From contig JAGNIV010000018.1 in assembly GCA_018001015.1 (NCBI GenBank), forward strand, positions 1 through 64,000: 64,000 nt of DNA, given 5' to 3'. A program made the translations under genes and the position numbers. Below the pieces are notes generated by a model, which had not been told where the DNA came from, made no database searches, and saw nothing but the letters and a program-made list of their open reading frames with translations. This document shows, piece by piece, positions 47,743-55,620 of the stretch. Source of the DNA: Phenylobacterium sp. Lineage in GTDB: Bacteria > Pseudomonadota > Alphaproteobacteria > Caulobacterales > Caulobacteraceae. Within the stretch, counting starts at the first letter, position 1, and each line of letters begins with the position of its first letter.

Positions 47743-48615
47743 TCACATCGGTTTATCGCCCGCCACCGTCGTGCGGTGCATCAGGCGCAGGTGGCCATCG
47801 TAGCCGCCCTCGGCCAGATGGACCGTGCAGCGGTTGTCCCACATCAGCAGCATGTTGGGCCGCCATTTGTGGCGATAGATGAACTGATCCTGGGTGATGT
47901 GTCCGAACAGGAAGCCGAGGATGGCCTGGGCCTCCTTGGCCTCGAATCCCTCGATGCCGACGGTATAGACCGGGCTGACGAACAGCGCCTTGCGACCGGT
48001 GACCGGGTGGGTGCGGACCAAGGGGTGGGTCAGGCTCCGGTCGGCTTCCTCGGAGACGATGATCTCCATGGTCCGCTTTTCCGTCTCGCGGGCGAAGACC
48101 CCCTTGGTCCCATAGGCGCGACCCGCGGAATGGACGGCCTTCAGCGGAGCCAGCATCGCCTTCATGGCCGGCGACAGGGCGTCATAGGCGCTGGCGCAGT
48201 CGGCGAAGAGGGTGTCGCCTCCTACCGGCGGGGTGACCTTGGAATGCAGCAGGGTGGCGGCGGGCGGCTTCTCCTGGAAGCTCCAGTCGGAATGCCAGCC
48301 GGCGCCGAAGTTCGTGGCCTTCTCGTCGGGCTCCCGCCGCAACTCCAGGACATTGGGGTGACCGGCCATGGGGGCGATGAACGGATCGATCCCGAACTTT
48401 CCCATCTGCAGGGTGAAGGCCTCCAGCTCGTCCAGGCTCAGCGGCTGATCGGGGAAACTCACCACAGAATGGCGGGCCCAGGCGGCACGGATTTCCTCAC
48501 GGGCCTCTGGGGAAAGCGGGCGGGAAAGATCAACGCCGACGATCTCGGCGCCGAAGCCCTCCTCCGAGGCGAAGACCTGGATTGCGCGATAAGGCCGTGT
48601 GGCTTGCTTCAACAT
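47743..48615 (-). CDS. TauD/TfdA-family Fe(II)/2-oxoglutarate dioxygenase
   Basis: The protein has 290 residues. The facial triad is His108-x-Asp110 (AGWHSDWSF) and His266 (DNRCTVHLA), with the 2-oxoglutarate Arg in [10 protein letters not shown]. TauD releases sulfite from taurine; other members act on alkylsulfates, phenoxyacetates or carnitine precursors. Placed next to a sulfotransferase, an alkyl- or aryl-sulfate substrate is attractive but unproven. No transporter or cognate regulator is nearby. The start is ATG 48615. Confidence 0.9.
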   Translation of the reverse strand: MLKQATRPYRAIQVFASEEGFGAEIVGVDLSRPLSPEAREEIRAAWARHSVVSFPDQPLSLDELEAFTLQMGKFGIDPFIAPMAGHPNVLELRREPDEKATNFGAGWHSDWSFQEKPPAATLLHSKVTPPVGGDTLFADCASAYDALSPAMKAMLAPLKAVHSAGRAYGTKGVFARETEKRTMEIIVSEEADRSLTHPLVRTHPVTGRKALFVSPVYTVGIEGFEAKEAQAILGFLFGHITQDQFIYRHKWRPNMLLMWDNRCTVHLAEGGYDGHLRLMHRTTVAGDKPM

Positions 48616-48713
48616 GGGTGGACGCTCCCTTCGTCATTCCGGTATGGGTCGCAGGGACTGCCCCATCAAACACACGTTTGCTTCGCACGCGTAAGCCTGT
48701 AATCGACCGGACC

Positions 48714-49718
48714 ATGACCTCGTTCGCTGAAAATCAAGACGACAAGCTCCTCACCCTGGTTCCGGACAAGAAGGTTTCCGTCCGCGAAGCCTTTGGTGTG
48801 GATATCGATATGACCGTGCCCGCCTTCAGCGAGCGCGACAGTCACGTGCCGGACCTCGATCCGTCCTACAAGTTTGATCCGGAGACCACCCGGGCGATCT
48901 GCGCGGGCTTCGCCTTCGACCGCCGGGTCATGGTCCAGGGCTATCACGGCACCGGCAAGTCGACCCACATCGAGCAGGTGGCCGCGCGCCTCAACTGGCC
49001 GCTGATCCGGGTGAACCTGGACAGCCACGTCAGCCGTATCGACCTGGTGGGCAAGGACGCCATCGTCCTGAAGGACGGCAAGCAGGTCACCGAATTCCGT
49101 GAGGGCATCCTGCCCTGGTCGATCCAACGGCCAGTGGCCCTGGTGTTCGACGAATACGACGCCGGCCGCCCGGACGTGATGTTCGTGATCCAGCGCATCC
49201 TGGAGGCCCAGGGCAAGCTGACCCTGCTGGACCAGAACCGCGTGATCCGGCCCAACCCGTTCTTCCGGCTGTTCTCCACCACCAACACCATCGGTCTGGG
49301 CGACACCACCGGCCTGTATCATGGCACCCAGCAGATCAACCAAGGTCAGATGGACCGCTGGTCGATCGTCACGACGCTGAACTATCTGGCCCACGACGTG
49401 GAAGCCGAGATCGTGCTGTCCAAGGCGCCGCACTACAACACCACCGAGGGCAAGCGCACGATCGCGGCCATGGTCCGGGTCGCCGACATGACGCGGAACG
49501 CCTTCATGAACGGCGACATCTCCACGGTCATGAGCCCGCGGACGGTGATCACCTGGGCGCAGAACACCGAGATCTTCGGCGGCGATATCGCGCTGGGCTT
49601 CCGGATGACCTTCCTGAACAAGTGCGACGAGCTGGAGCGCGGCACCGTGGCCGAGTTCTTCCAGCGCGCCTTCGGCCAGGACCTGCCGGAGTCCACGGCG
49701 CGGGTGCGGGTGGCGTAG
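48714..49718 (+). CDS. cobS: Cobaltochelatase subunit CobS
   Basis: The protein has 334 residues and starts at [14 protein letters not shown] (ATG 48714). It is an AAA+ ATPase: Walker [10 protein letters not shown] at 76-84, Walker [12 protein letters not shown], sensor region [22 protein letters not shown]. CobS and CobT form the chaperone-like ring that drives CobN to insert cobalt into hydrogenobyrinic acid a,c-diamide in aerobic B12 synthesis. cobT follows about 1.5 kb downstream; cobN is not in the window. No cobalamin riboswitch is visible upstream. The stop codon lies in the repeat copy that starts at 49716. Confidence 0.96.
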   Translation: MTSFAENQDDKLLTLVPDKKVSVREAFGVDIDMTVPAFSERDSHVPDLDPSYKFDPETTRAICAGFAFDRRVMVQGYHGTGKSTHIEQVAARLNWPLIRVNLDSHVSRIDLVGKDAIVLKDGKQVTEFREGILPWSIQRPVALVFDEYDAGRPDVMFVIQRILEAQGKLTLLDQNRVIRPNPFFRLFSTTNTIGLGDTTGLYHGTQQINQGQMDRWSIVTTLNYLAHDVEAEIVLSKAPHYNTTEGKRTIAAMVRVADMTRNAFMNGDISTVMSPRTVITWAQNTEIFGGDIALGFRMTFLNKCDELERGTVAEFFQRAFGQDLPESTARVRVA

Positions 49719-49819
49719 AGCCGGATGGCTTCTCCCGAAGCCTGAACCCGGCTCTATGACTTTGAAATCAGATCACGATTCAACGCTCAGACGAGTCCGT
49801 CTAAGCGCATCCTGCTCCA
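49716..49819 (+). repeat. Two-hairpin dispersed repeat, full copy 2
   Basis: Outer arms TAGAGCCGG/CCGGCTCTA enclose GGCTTC-TCCC-GAAGCC; the link TATGACTTTGAAATCAGATC and the second hairpin CGCTCAGACG-AGTC-CGTCTAAGCG follow. It is the inverted counterpart of 21788-21890, and it also begins at a stop codon, that of cobS. Confidence 0.8.
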
Positions 49820-49827
49820 GGACTGCG

Positions 49828-50895
49828 TCAGGCCGGTAGGGTCTCGATTGTCCTGGTCCGCCCCCCAAGGGGCTGGGCCAGGAGGCTGCTGACCGCCGGG
49901 CCACTGATGAACGGCGTCCTCAGGGCCAGGCAGGCGGCGACTTCGGCGGCCTCCCGGACGTTGGTGACGGACGCCCAGAGTTGGCGTTCCTTGTAGGCGT
50001 CACGATGCGACACCCACCGGCTCAAGGCGGCCCGGCGTATGGCCTGGCTCCCCTCGGGCAGGACGAAGGTCACGCTGGAGAACATCCTCTCCCTCAGGAC
50101 CTCGACACCGAAGTCGGGCTCGGCTGTGCTCAGATCCATGTTGGAGAAGACGCCCGACAGGGTCGCTGATAGCCACTGCATGCTTCGCACGCTCGGTTGC
50201 CGCGGCACGCCATAGACCGAGGTTCCCAGCTGATTGCGGCGGTCGGCGGGCAGGGCGCGCAGGAGGCGATCATAGCTCTTGCTCGCCCCCTCATCCATCA
50301 GCGCCCAGTAGGAGAGCGGAAAGAACAGCACCCCGACATAGCCGGGCGCCTCCAGGATCTTCAGGCCCGCTTCGAGGCATGCGGTGTCGAAGGCCAGCGC
50401 TTGTCCCGATGTAGGTAGGGACGAAACTCCGCACATGAGGCTCAGGGGATGGTCCTCGTCGGGCAGGGTCAGGGACGGCATGTCCCCCACAAAGGCCTTG
50501 CGGCCCAGGGAATAGATACCCCGGAAGCCGGCCTTGAGACTCGGCCGCGGCGTCGGCGCGGGCGCCTGCGCCGGCATGGAGATCTCGGCCACCCGCGTCA
50601 GCCGGCCGCCCGGCGGCAGATGGGTCGGGTCGCTCAAACCCCGGTCGACCGCAGCGGCGTCGAGAGCCGCGAAGGTCTGGACCGCCTCCATGGGCCCCTC
50701 GAACAGCAGCAGGGAGATGCTGGCGCCCGCGGGCTGGGTCAGGCTGCGCTCCAGAGCGGCCACCGGCGCCGCCAGGGCCGCGACCTCCGACGACATCACG
50801 CCCGGTCCGGTCAGCAGGAAGGCGCAGGCCGTCAGCTGGGCGAAACGGCGGGGCGGCGACCAGTGACGCTCCAGGAAGCGATCGATCAGGCCCAT
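49828..50895 (-). CDS. Unidentified protein encoded between cobS and cobT
   Basis: The protein has 355 residues from ATG 50895 (MGLIDRFLERHWSPPRRFAQ); an in-frame ATG at 51150 would add 85 Cys/Ala-rich residues that look like non-coding sequence. I do not recognise the family. One possible hydrophobic stretch (LTACAFLLTGPGVMSSEVAAL) lies near residue 25. The rest is mixed alpha/beta with PRPSLKAGFRGIYSLGRKAFVGDMPSL and GYVGVLFFPLSYWALMDEG. It may be anchored at the membrane. It reads against cobS and cobT, so it is not part of their operon. The 298 bases between it and cobT hold no other gene I can support. Confidence 0.65.
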   Translation of the reverse strand: MGLIDRFLERHWSPPRRFAQLTACAFLLTGPGVMSSEVAALAAPVAALERSLTQPAGASISLLLFEGPMEAVQTFAALDAAAVDRGLSDPTHLPPGGRLTRVAEISMPAQAPAPTPRPSLKAGFRGIYSLGRKAFVGDMPSLTLPDEDHPLSLMCGVSSLPTSGQALAFDTACLEAGLKILEAPGYVGVLFFPLSYWALMDEGASKSYDRLLRALPADRRNQLGTSVYGVPRQPSVRSMQWLSATLSGVFSNMDLSTAEPDFGVEVLRERMFSSVTFVLPEGSQAIRRAALSRWVSHRDAYKERQLWASVTNVREAAEVAACLALRTPFISGPAVSSLLAQPLGGRTRTIETLPA

Positions 50896-51193
50896 GACCC
50901 GCGCCTGGGGCGTCGCCGCTCCTGAGGCGCCCTCGCCATGAATTCGCAGACACGCGGCGGGTAACAACTCGTGATGTCTCTCTGTTACAGCACTACCTGA
51001 GGGAGAGTATTGGAGGCAAAGACACGCCAAGCAATGGCCGAGCTTGATCCCGCCCCGCGCCATTACGCCGCACGCAAGGGCGCCTTGAGGGGATGCTTCC
51101 GGCGGCGGCATCCGCACGCCCACCGGCGCCAGTTGCGGGCCATCCGCCAAGCAGGACTTTCCTCGCTTCCCCCCGTCAGGCTATGACGTTCGC

Positions 51194-53146
51194 ATGGCCA
51201 AGAACCCCGAAAGCCCGCTCGAACCCTTTAAGCGCGCCCTCGCCAACGCTGCGCGCTCCTTGGCTGAGTCACCTGATCTGGAGATCGTCTATTCGGGCGA
51301 GGGTCCGGTGCTGTCGGGCAATCGCGCGGTCTTGCCGCACCCACCCCGCGACCTGACGCCGATGGACGCCGCGCGTATTCGGGGCCTGGCCGACCAGATG
51401 GCGCTGCGGATCTCGCACCATGACGCGCAGATTCACGCCAGGACCCGGCCGGGCTCGGCGCTGGGCGCGCCAGCCTATGACGCCCTGGAGCAGGTGCGGA
51501 TCGAGGCGATCGGGTCCAATGCGCTCGGCGGGGTGCGTGAGAACCTGAAGGTCGTGCATGAGCAGGCCTGGGCCAAGCGCCCCTTCAATCCCGTCGACGC
51601 CCAGGCCAATCCGCCGATGGCGGAGATCGTGGCCCTGATGGCCCGCGAGCGGCTGACCGGGGTGGAGTCGCCCCCCAACGCCAAGCTGCTGGTGGACATG
51701 TTCCGCGACGAGATCGAGGCCCGGGCAGGCGCCGATCTCGACAAGCTGGCCGACAAGCTCGACGACCAGAAAGCCTACGCCAAGATGGCCCGCACCATCC
51801 TGCGCGACCTGTCCATGGGCGACGATCTGTCCGACGCCCCCGACCAGGCCGATCAGGACGAGGAAGACGGCGACGAGGGCGAGGCTGAGGCCGCCGAGGA
51901 CGGCGACGAGGGCGATGGCGAGGGCCAGTCGCCGCAGCAGGCGTCCATGGATGACAGCGAGGCGACCCATAGCGAAAGCGAGGACGCCGACAGCCAGATG
52001 ATGCAGGCCGAGGATGATCCCAACGCCGAGGACACCGACGAGCCCCCGGAGATGGGCGAGGGCGACCAGCCGGCGCGCCCGGACCTCAAGGGTGACGCCA
52101 AGACGCCGACCTACAAGGTCTTCACCACCGCCAATGACGAGATCGTGGCCGCCGAGGAACTGTGCGACCTTGAAGAGCTGACCCGCCTGCGGGCCTATCT
52201 CGACCAGCAGCTCGCCAGCCTGTCGAGCGTGGTCGCGCGCCTGGCCAACAAGCTTCAGCGCAAGCTGATGGCCCAGCAGAACCGCTCCTGGACCTTCGAC
52301 CTGGAGGAAGGCCTGCTCGACGTGGCCCGGCTGACCCGCGTGATCACCGACCCGACGGCCTCCCTGGCGTTCAAGGAAGAGGAAGACACCGAGTTCCGTG
52401 ACACGGTGGTCACCATCCTGATCGACAATTCGGGCTCCATGCGCGGCCGGCCGATCATGGTCGCCGCCGTCTGCGCCGACATCCTGGCCCGCACCCTGGA
52501 GCGCTGCGGCGTGAAGACCGAGATCCTCGGCTTCACCACGCGGGCCTGGAAGGGCGGCACGAGCCGTGAGGACTGGTTGAAGGCCGGCAAGCCGGCCCAG
52601 CCCGGCCGCCTGAACGACCTGCGCCACATCATCTACAAGTCGGCCGACGCCCCCTGGCGCCGGGCCAAGCGCAATCTCGGCCTGATGATGCGCGAGGGGC
52701 TGCTGAAGGAGAACATCGACGGCGAGGCCCTGATGTGGGCCCACCAGCGGCTGATCGGCCGAACCGAGGCTCGCCGTATCCTAATGGTGATCTCCGATGG
52801 CGCCCCGGTGGACGATTCGACCCTGTCGGTGAACTCCGGGCATTACCTGGAGCGCCACCTGCGCGAGGTGATCGCCGAGATCCAGGACAAGAGCCCCGTG
52901 CAACTGATCGCCATCGGCATCGGCCACGACGTCACGCGCTACTATCGCCGGGCTGTCACCATCGTCGATGTAGAACAGTTGGCCGGCGCCATCGTCGATC
53001 AGCTGGCCGAGCTGTTCAACGAGGAGCCGCGCAAGGCCAACCGCAAGACCGCGGGCCTGCTCGCGCCCCCGCCCAACACGCAGGGGCCCCAAGGCGGCGC
53101 GGCGCGGCGGTCCACCTTCAAGGAAGTTCGGAGAGCCGTGGCGTGA
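51194..53146 (+). CDS. cobT: Cobaltochelatase subunit CobT
   Basis: The protein has 650 residues. The N-terminal CobT domain ([23 protein letters not shown] ... [20 protein letters not shown]) is followed by a very acidic linker (about 215-300), then a C-terminal von Willebrand A domain with the metal-ion site [11 protein letters not shown] near residue 410. It partners CobS in the AAA+/MIDAS chaperone of the cobalt chelatase. The acidic linker is normal for the family. The stop overlaps the start of the lipoprotein gene (GTGA). Confidence 0.96.
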   Translation: MAKNPESPLEPFKRALANAARSLAESPDLEIVYSGEGPVLSGNRAVLPHPPRDLTPMDAARIRGLADQMALRISHHDAQIHARTRPGSALGAPAYDALEQVRIEAIGSNALGGVRENLKVVHEQAWAKRPFNPVDAQANPPMAEIVALMARERLTGVESPPNAKLLVDMFRDEIEARAGADLDKLADKLDDQKAYAKMARTILRDLSMGDDLSDAPDQADQDEEDGDEGEAEAAEDGDEGDGEGQSPQQASMDDSEATHSESEDADSQMMQAEDDPNAEDTDEPPEMGEGDQPARPDLKGDAKTPTYKVFTTANDEIVAAEELCDLEELTRLRAYLDQQLASLSSVVARLANKLQRKLMAQQNRSWTFDLEEGLLDVARLTRVITDPTASLAFKEEEDTEFRDTVVTILIDNSGSMRGRPIMVAAVCADILARTLERCGVKTEILGFTTRAWKGGTSREDWLKAGKPAQPGRLNDLRHIIYKSADAPWRRAKRNLGLMMREGLLKENIDGEALMWAHQRLIGRTEARRILMVISDGAPVDDSTLSVNSGHYLERHLREVIAEIQDKSPVQLIAIGIGHDVTRYYRRAVTIVDVEQLAGAIVDQLAELFNEEPRKANRKTAGLLAPPPNTQGPQGGAARRSTFKEVRRAVA

Positions 53147-54108
53147 AGCGATTGATCCTGGGAGCCGCGCTCGCCGCCCTCACCGGCTGCGCCCAACCGG
53201 CCGCCCTGCCCAAGGGCCCGATGGCCGCGGGGCCCGGGATCACCATCACCGCCGTCCCCGTTCCGCTCAATCCGCAAGACGCCAAGCAGGACCGTATCGG
53301 CGACTTCGTCTATGCGGGCGGGCTGCAGCTCTCGTCGGATCAGACCGCTCGCCTGCATGGCCTCTCGGACCTGCGGGTCACGGCGGATGGCAAGCTGCTC
53401 ACGCTCAGCGACGAGGGCGACCTGCTGGAGACCAGGGTCATCCTGGACAAGGCCGGTCGCCTGATCGGCGTCGGTCCCGGCAAGTTGACGGTGCTGACCG
53501 GCCCCGACGGCAAGCCGCTGCAAGGCAAGAAGGAAGCCGATTCCGAGGGCTTGGCCGTCCTGCCCAATGGCGACCGACTGGTGAGCTTCGAGGCCATCGA
53601 CCGCATCCTGCTCTATCCAGCCAAGGGTGGGGCCCCGCGTGTGGTCAACGCTCCCGTGGCGGCCGGCTTCCCGCCCAACGGCGGCATGGAGGCCCTGGCC
53701 TTCGCCCCCGAGGTCGGCCCTGACGGCTACATCGCCGCCGGCGAGGACTCCGGAGAGACCTGGACCTGCCGCGTCAGCGCACCCTGCGTGAAGGGGTCGA
53801 CCCTGGAGAAGCCCGTCGAGTTCGGCGTGGTGGCGGTCAATCCGCTGCCGGACGGCCATGTCGCCTGGCTGTTCCGCGCCTGGGACCCGGTGCGCGCCAG
53901 CCGCATCACCCTGAAGATCATGGGCCCGTCCGGCGAGGTGGCGCGCCTGGACATCTCCCGGCCCCTGACCGTCGACAATATCGAAGGCGTCTCAGCCGTG
54001 CCCAACAAGGACGGCTCCACCCGATTCTACCTGCTTTCCGACGACAACTTTTCCAATTCCCAGAAAACCATCCTGCTGGCTTTCGACTGGAAGCCCGCGA
54101 AGCATTAG
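53143..54108 (+). CDS. Phytase/esterase-like beta-propeller lipoprotein
   Basis: The protein has 321 residues. GTG 53143 overlaps the cobT stop and opens a lipoprotein signal with lipobox L-T-G-C ([15 protein letters not shown]). The mature part ([39 protein letters not shown] ... [28 protein letters not shown] ... [15 protein letters not shown]) matches the esterase-like domain of the phytase family (DUF4424/SdiA-regulated-type propellers are alternatives). It is probably anchored in the periplasm. It is coupled to cobT and followed after 12 bases by a dienelactone hydrolase gene, so it may be transcribed with both. Confidence 0.85.
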   Translation: MKRLILGAALAALTGCAQPAALPKGPMAAGPGITITAVPVPLNPQDAKQDRIGDFVYAGGLQLSSDQTARLHGLSDLRVTADGKLLTLSDEGDLLETRVILDKAGRLIGVGPGKLTVLTGPDGKPLQGKKEADSEGLAVLPNGDRLVSFEAIDRILLYPAKGGAPRVVNAPVAAGFPPNGGMEALAFAPEVGPDGYIAAGEDSGETWTCRVSAPCVKGSTLEKPVEFGVVAVNPLPDGHVAWLFRAWDPVRASRITLKIMGPSGEVARLDISRPLTVDNIEGVSAVPNKDGSTRFYLLSDDNFSNSQKTILLAFDWKPAKH

Positions 54109-54120
54109 CGAGGCGCCATT

Positions 54121-54867
54121 ATGAGCCGTACCCAAGTCGCCCTCCCCACTCCTGACGGCGACGCGCGCGCCTTCCTGTTCAAGCCCGACTCAGGTTCCGG
54201 CCCCTGGCCGGCCGCCATCATCGCCATGGACGCGCCCGCCATCCGCCCGGCCCTGTTCGAGATGGGCGAGCGCCTGGCCGCCGCCGGCTACTATGTCCTG
54301 CTGCCCGATCTCTTCTGGCGCGCTGGCCCCTACCCGCCCCTGGACATCGCCGCGGCCCGTGCCGGCGACAAGGAGGCCGGCGAGCTGTTCGCCAAGCTGC
54401 GCGCCAGCACCGGCGCCGGCCGCCAGATGACCGACGTGAAGGCCTGCCTCGACTTCATCGACGCCGATCCGGCCGCCAAGCCGGGCAAGGTGGGAATCAC
54501 CGGCTACTGCATGGGCGGCTCCATCGCCCTGCGCGCGGCCGGGACCTATCCGGACCAGATCGGGGCGGCGGCCTCGTTCCACGGCGGCAACATGGCCACC
54601 GACGACGAGCGCAGTCCCCACCGGCTGGCGCCTGCGATCAAGGCCAAGGTGCTGGTGGCCGGCGCCATCGAGGACCGCAGCTTCGACGACGCCCAGAAGG
54701 AACTGCTGACCAAGGCGCTCAGCGAGGCAGGGGTCGACGCCGAGGTGTCCATCTGGGAAGGCTGCAAGCACGGCTGGGTGCCCACCGACATGCCGGTGCA
54801 TAACCCCGCCGGGGCGGAGCGCCACTGGCGCGAACTGACCGCGCTCTTCGACAGCGTCCTGAAATAG
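54121..54867 (+). CDS. Dienelactone hydrolase family protein
   Basis: The protein has 248 residues. The nucleophile is Cys130 in G-I-T-G-Y-C-M-G-G-S, with His217 (CKHGW) and an Asp near 185 (GAIEDRS) completing a DLH-type triad. The classical enzyme opens 4-carboxymethylenebutenolide in chlorocatechol degradation; most genome members have unknown substrates. The start is ATG 54121. It is the last gene of the cobT transcript as far as can be seen and is followed by a strong terminator. Confidence 0.9.
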   Translation: MSRTQVALPTPDGDARAFLFKPDSGSGPWPAAIIAMDAPAIRPALFEMGERLAAAGYYVLLPDLFWRAGPYPPLDIAAARAGDKEAGELFAKLRASTGAGRQMTDVKACLDFIDADPAAKPGKVGITGYCMGGSIALRAAGTYPDQIGAAASFHGGNMATDDERSPHRLAPAIKAKVLVAGAIEDRSFDDAQKELLTKALSEAGVDAEVSIWEGCKHGWVPTDMPVHNPAGAERHWRELTALFDSVLK

Positions 54868-54876
54868 GGCCCAAAG

Positions 54877-54906
54877 AAAAAGGCCGGCGTCACCGCCGGC
54901 CTTTTC
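54877..54906. terminator. Bidirectional Rho-independent terminator
   Basis: AAAAAGGCCGGC pairs with GCCGGCCTTTT around a six-base loop. A-run on one side and T-run on the other let it serve both the dienelactone hydrolase gene and the convergent rpmB. Confidence 0.88.
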
Positions 54907-54927
54907 CAAATCTGTTTGTCGCCGCGC

Positions 54928-55233
54928 TTAGGCGGCGGCGGCCGGCGCTTGCGCGGCGAGCTTGGCCTTCAGCTGGCGCTTGATCTTCAGGGCGCGGGGC
55001 GAGAGCTGCTCGTCCTTGGCCTTGACCAGGAAGACGTCCAGGCCGCCGCGGAAGTCCAGGGTGCGGCGGGCCGCGTTGGAGATGCGCAGCTTGAAGGTCT
55101 GACCCAGCGCGTCCGACTGCAGGCTGGCAGGGGCCAGGGCCGGCAGGAAGCGGCGCTTGGTCTTGATATTCGAGTGGCTCACATTGTTGCCGACCATGGG
55201 GCCGATACCGGTGAGTTCGCAGCGACGCGACAT
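54928..55233 (-). CDS. rpmB: 50S ribosomal protein L28
   Basis: The protein has 101 residues and starts MSRRCELTGIGPMVGNNVSHSNIKTKRRF, the L28 signature with a basic body (LRISNAARRTLDFRGGLD) and an alphaproteobacterial C-terminal extension ending in Ala. It is a structural protein of the large subunit. The gene stands alone. It is divergent from the TonB receptor gene with 387 bases between them. Confidence 0.96.
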   Translation of the reverse strand: MSRRCELTGIGPMVGNNVSHSNIKTKRRFLPALAPASLQSDALGQTFKLRISNAARRTLDFRGGLDVFLVKAKDEQLSPRALKIKRQLKAKLAAQAPAAAA

Positions 55234-55393
55234 GGCTTAAGACCTAAGCGAGAAAAGAGTGACGGCGGGCGGACCCGCGCGAGAGCGGGCGATATAGTCG
55301 AAGGTAAGCGGCGGCGTCAAGGCGGAGCCGCCTTTCACACCGCTTCATCCCACATTCCCGCCGGCGCGCCAAACCGCCCGCGCCCCGACCGTC

Positions 55394-55421
55394 TTGTGTC
55401 CGCAAGTCCTTGGGATACAAT
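55394..55421 (+). promoter_or_regulatory. Candidate promoter in the 387-base gap between rpmB and the TonB receptor
   Basis: TTGTGT (55394-55399) and TACAAT (55416-55421) are spaced by 16 bases, a fair sigma-70 pair. It would give the receptor transcript a leader of about 190 bases. The -10 overlaps a small dyad TACAA-TACC-TTGTA (55416-55429) that could bind a regulator. The rest of the gap (55234-55620) shows no open frame I can support and no recognisable riboswitch; a GGGGAA precedes the receptor ATG. Confidence 0.4.
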
Positions 55422-55620
55422 ACCTTGTAGGGAACAAATCCCGAATCGGGCCGAGTCAGCGATTCGGTCCTGATTCGTTGCGGCCACGTTCCGGCGCCTC
55501 CCCCTCTTCATTAACCTGCCCATTCTGCGCCAGTGGCCGGGGCGCTCGCCTTCCCCTAGCCTGGGCTGCAAATCACCCGCGTGGGTGGATTCGACTCAGA
55601 TCTTGGTGGGGAATTCGAAC

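Noticed and set aside
48616-48713. Cobalamin riboswitch upstream of cobS
   Set aside because: The gap is under 100 bases and contains no GCCACTG-type B12 box or matching helices.
55234-55620. Riboswitch or small-RNA gene in the rpmB-TonB receptor gap
   Set aside because: Only a promoter-like pair and a short dyad are visible; no conserved riboswitch core was found by eye.
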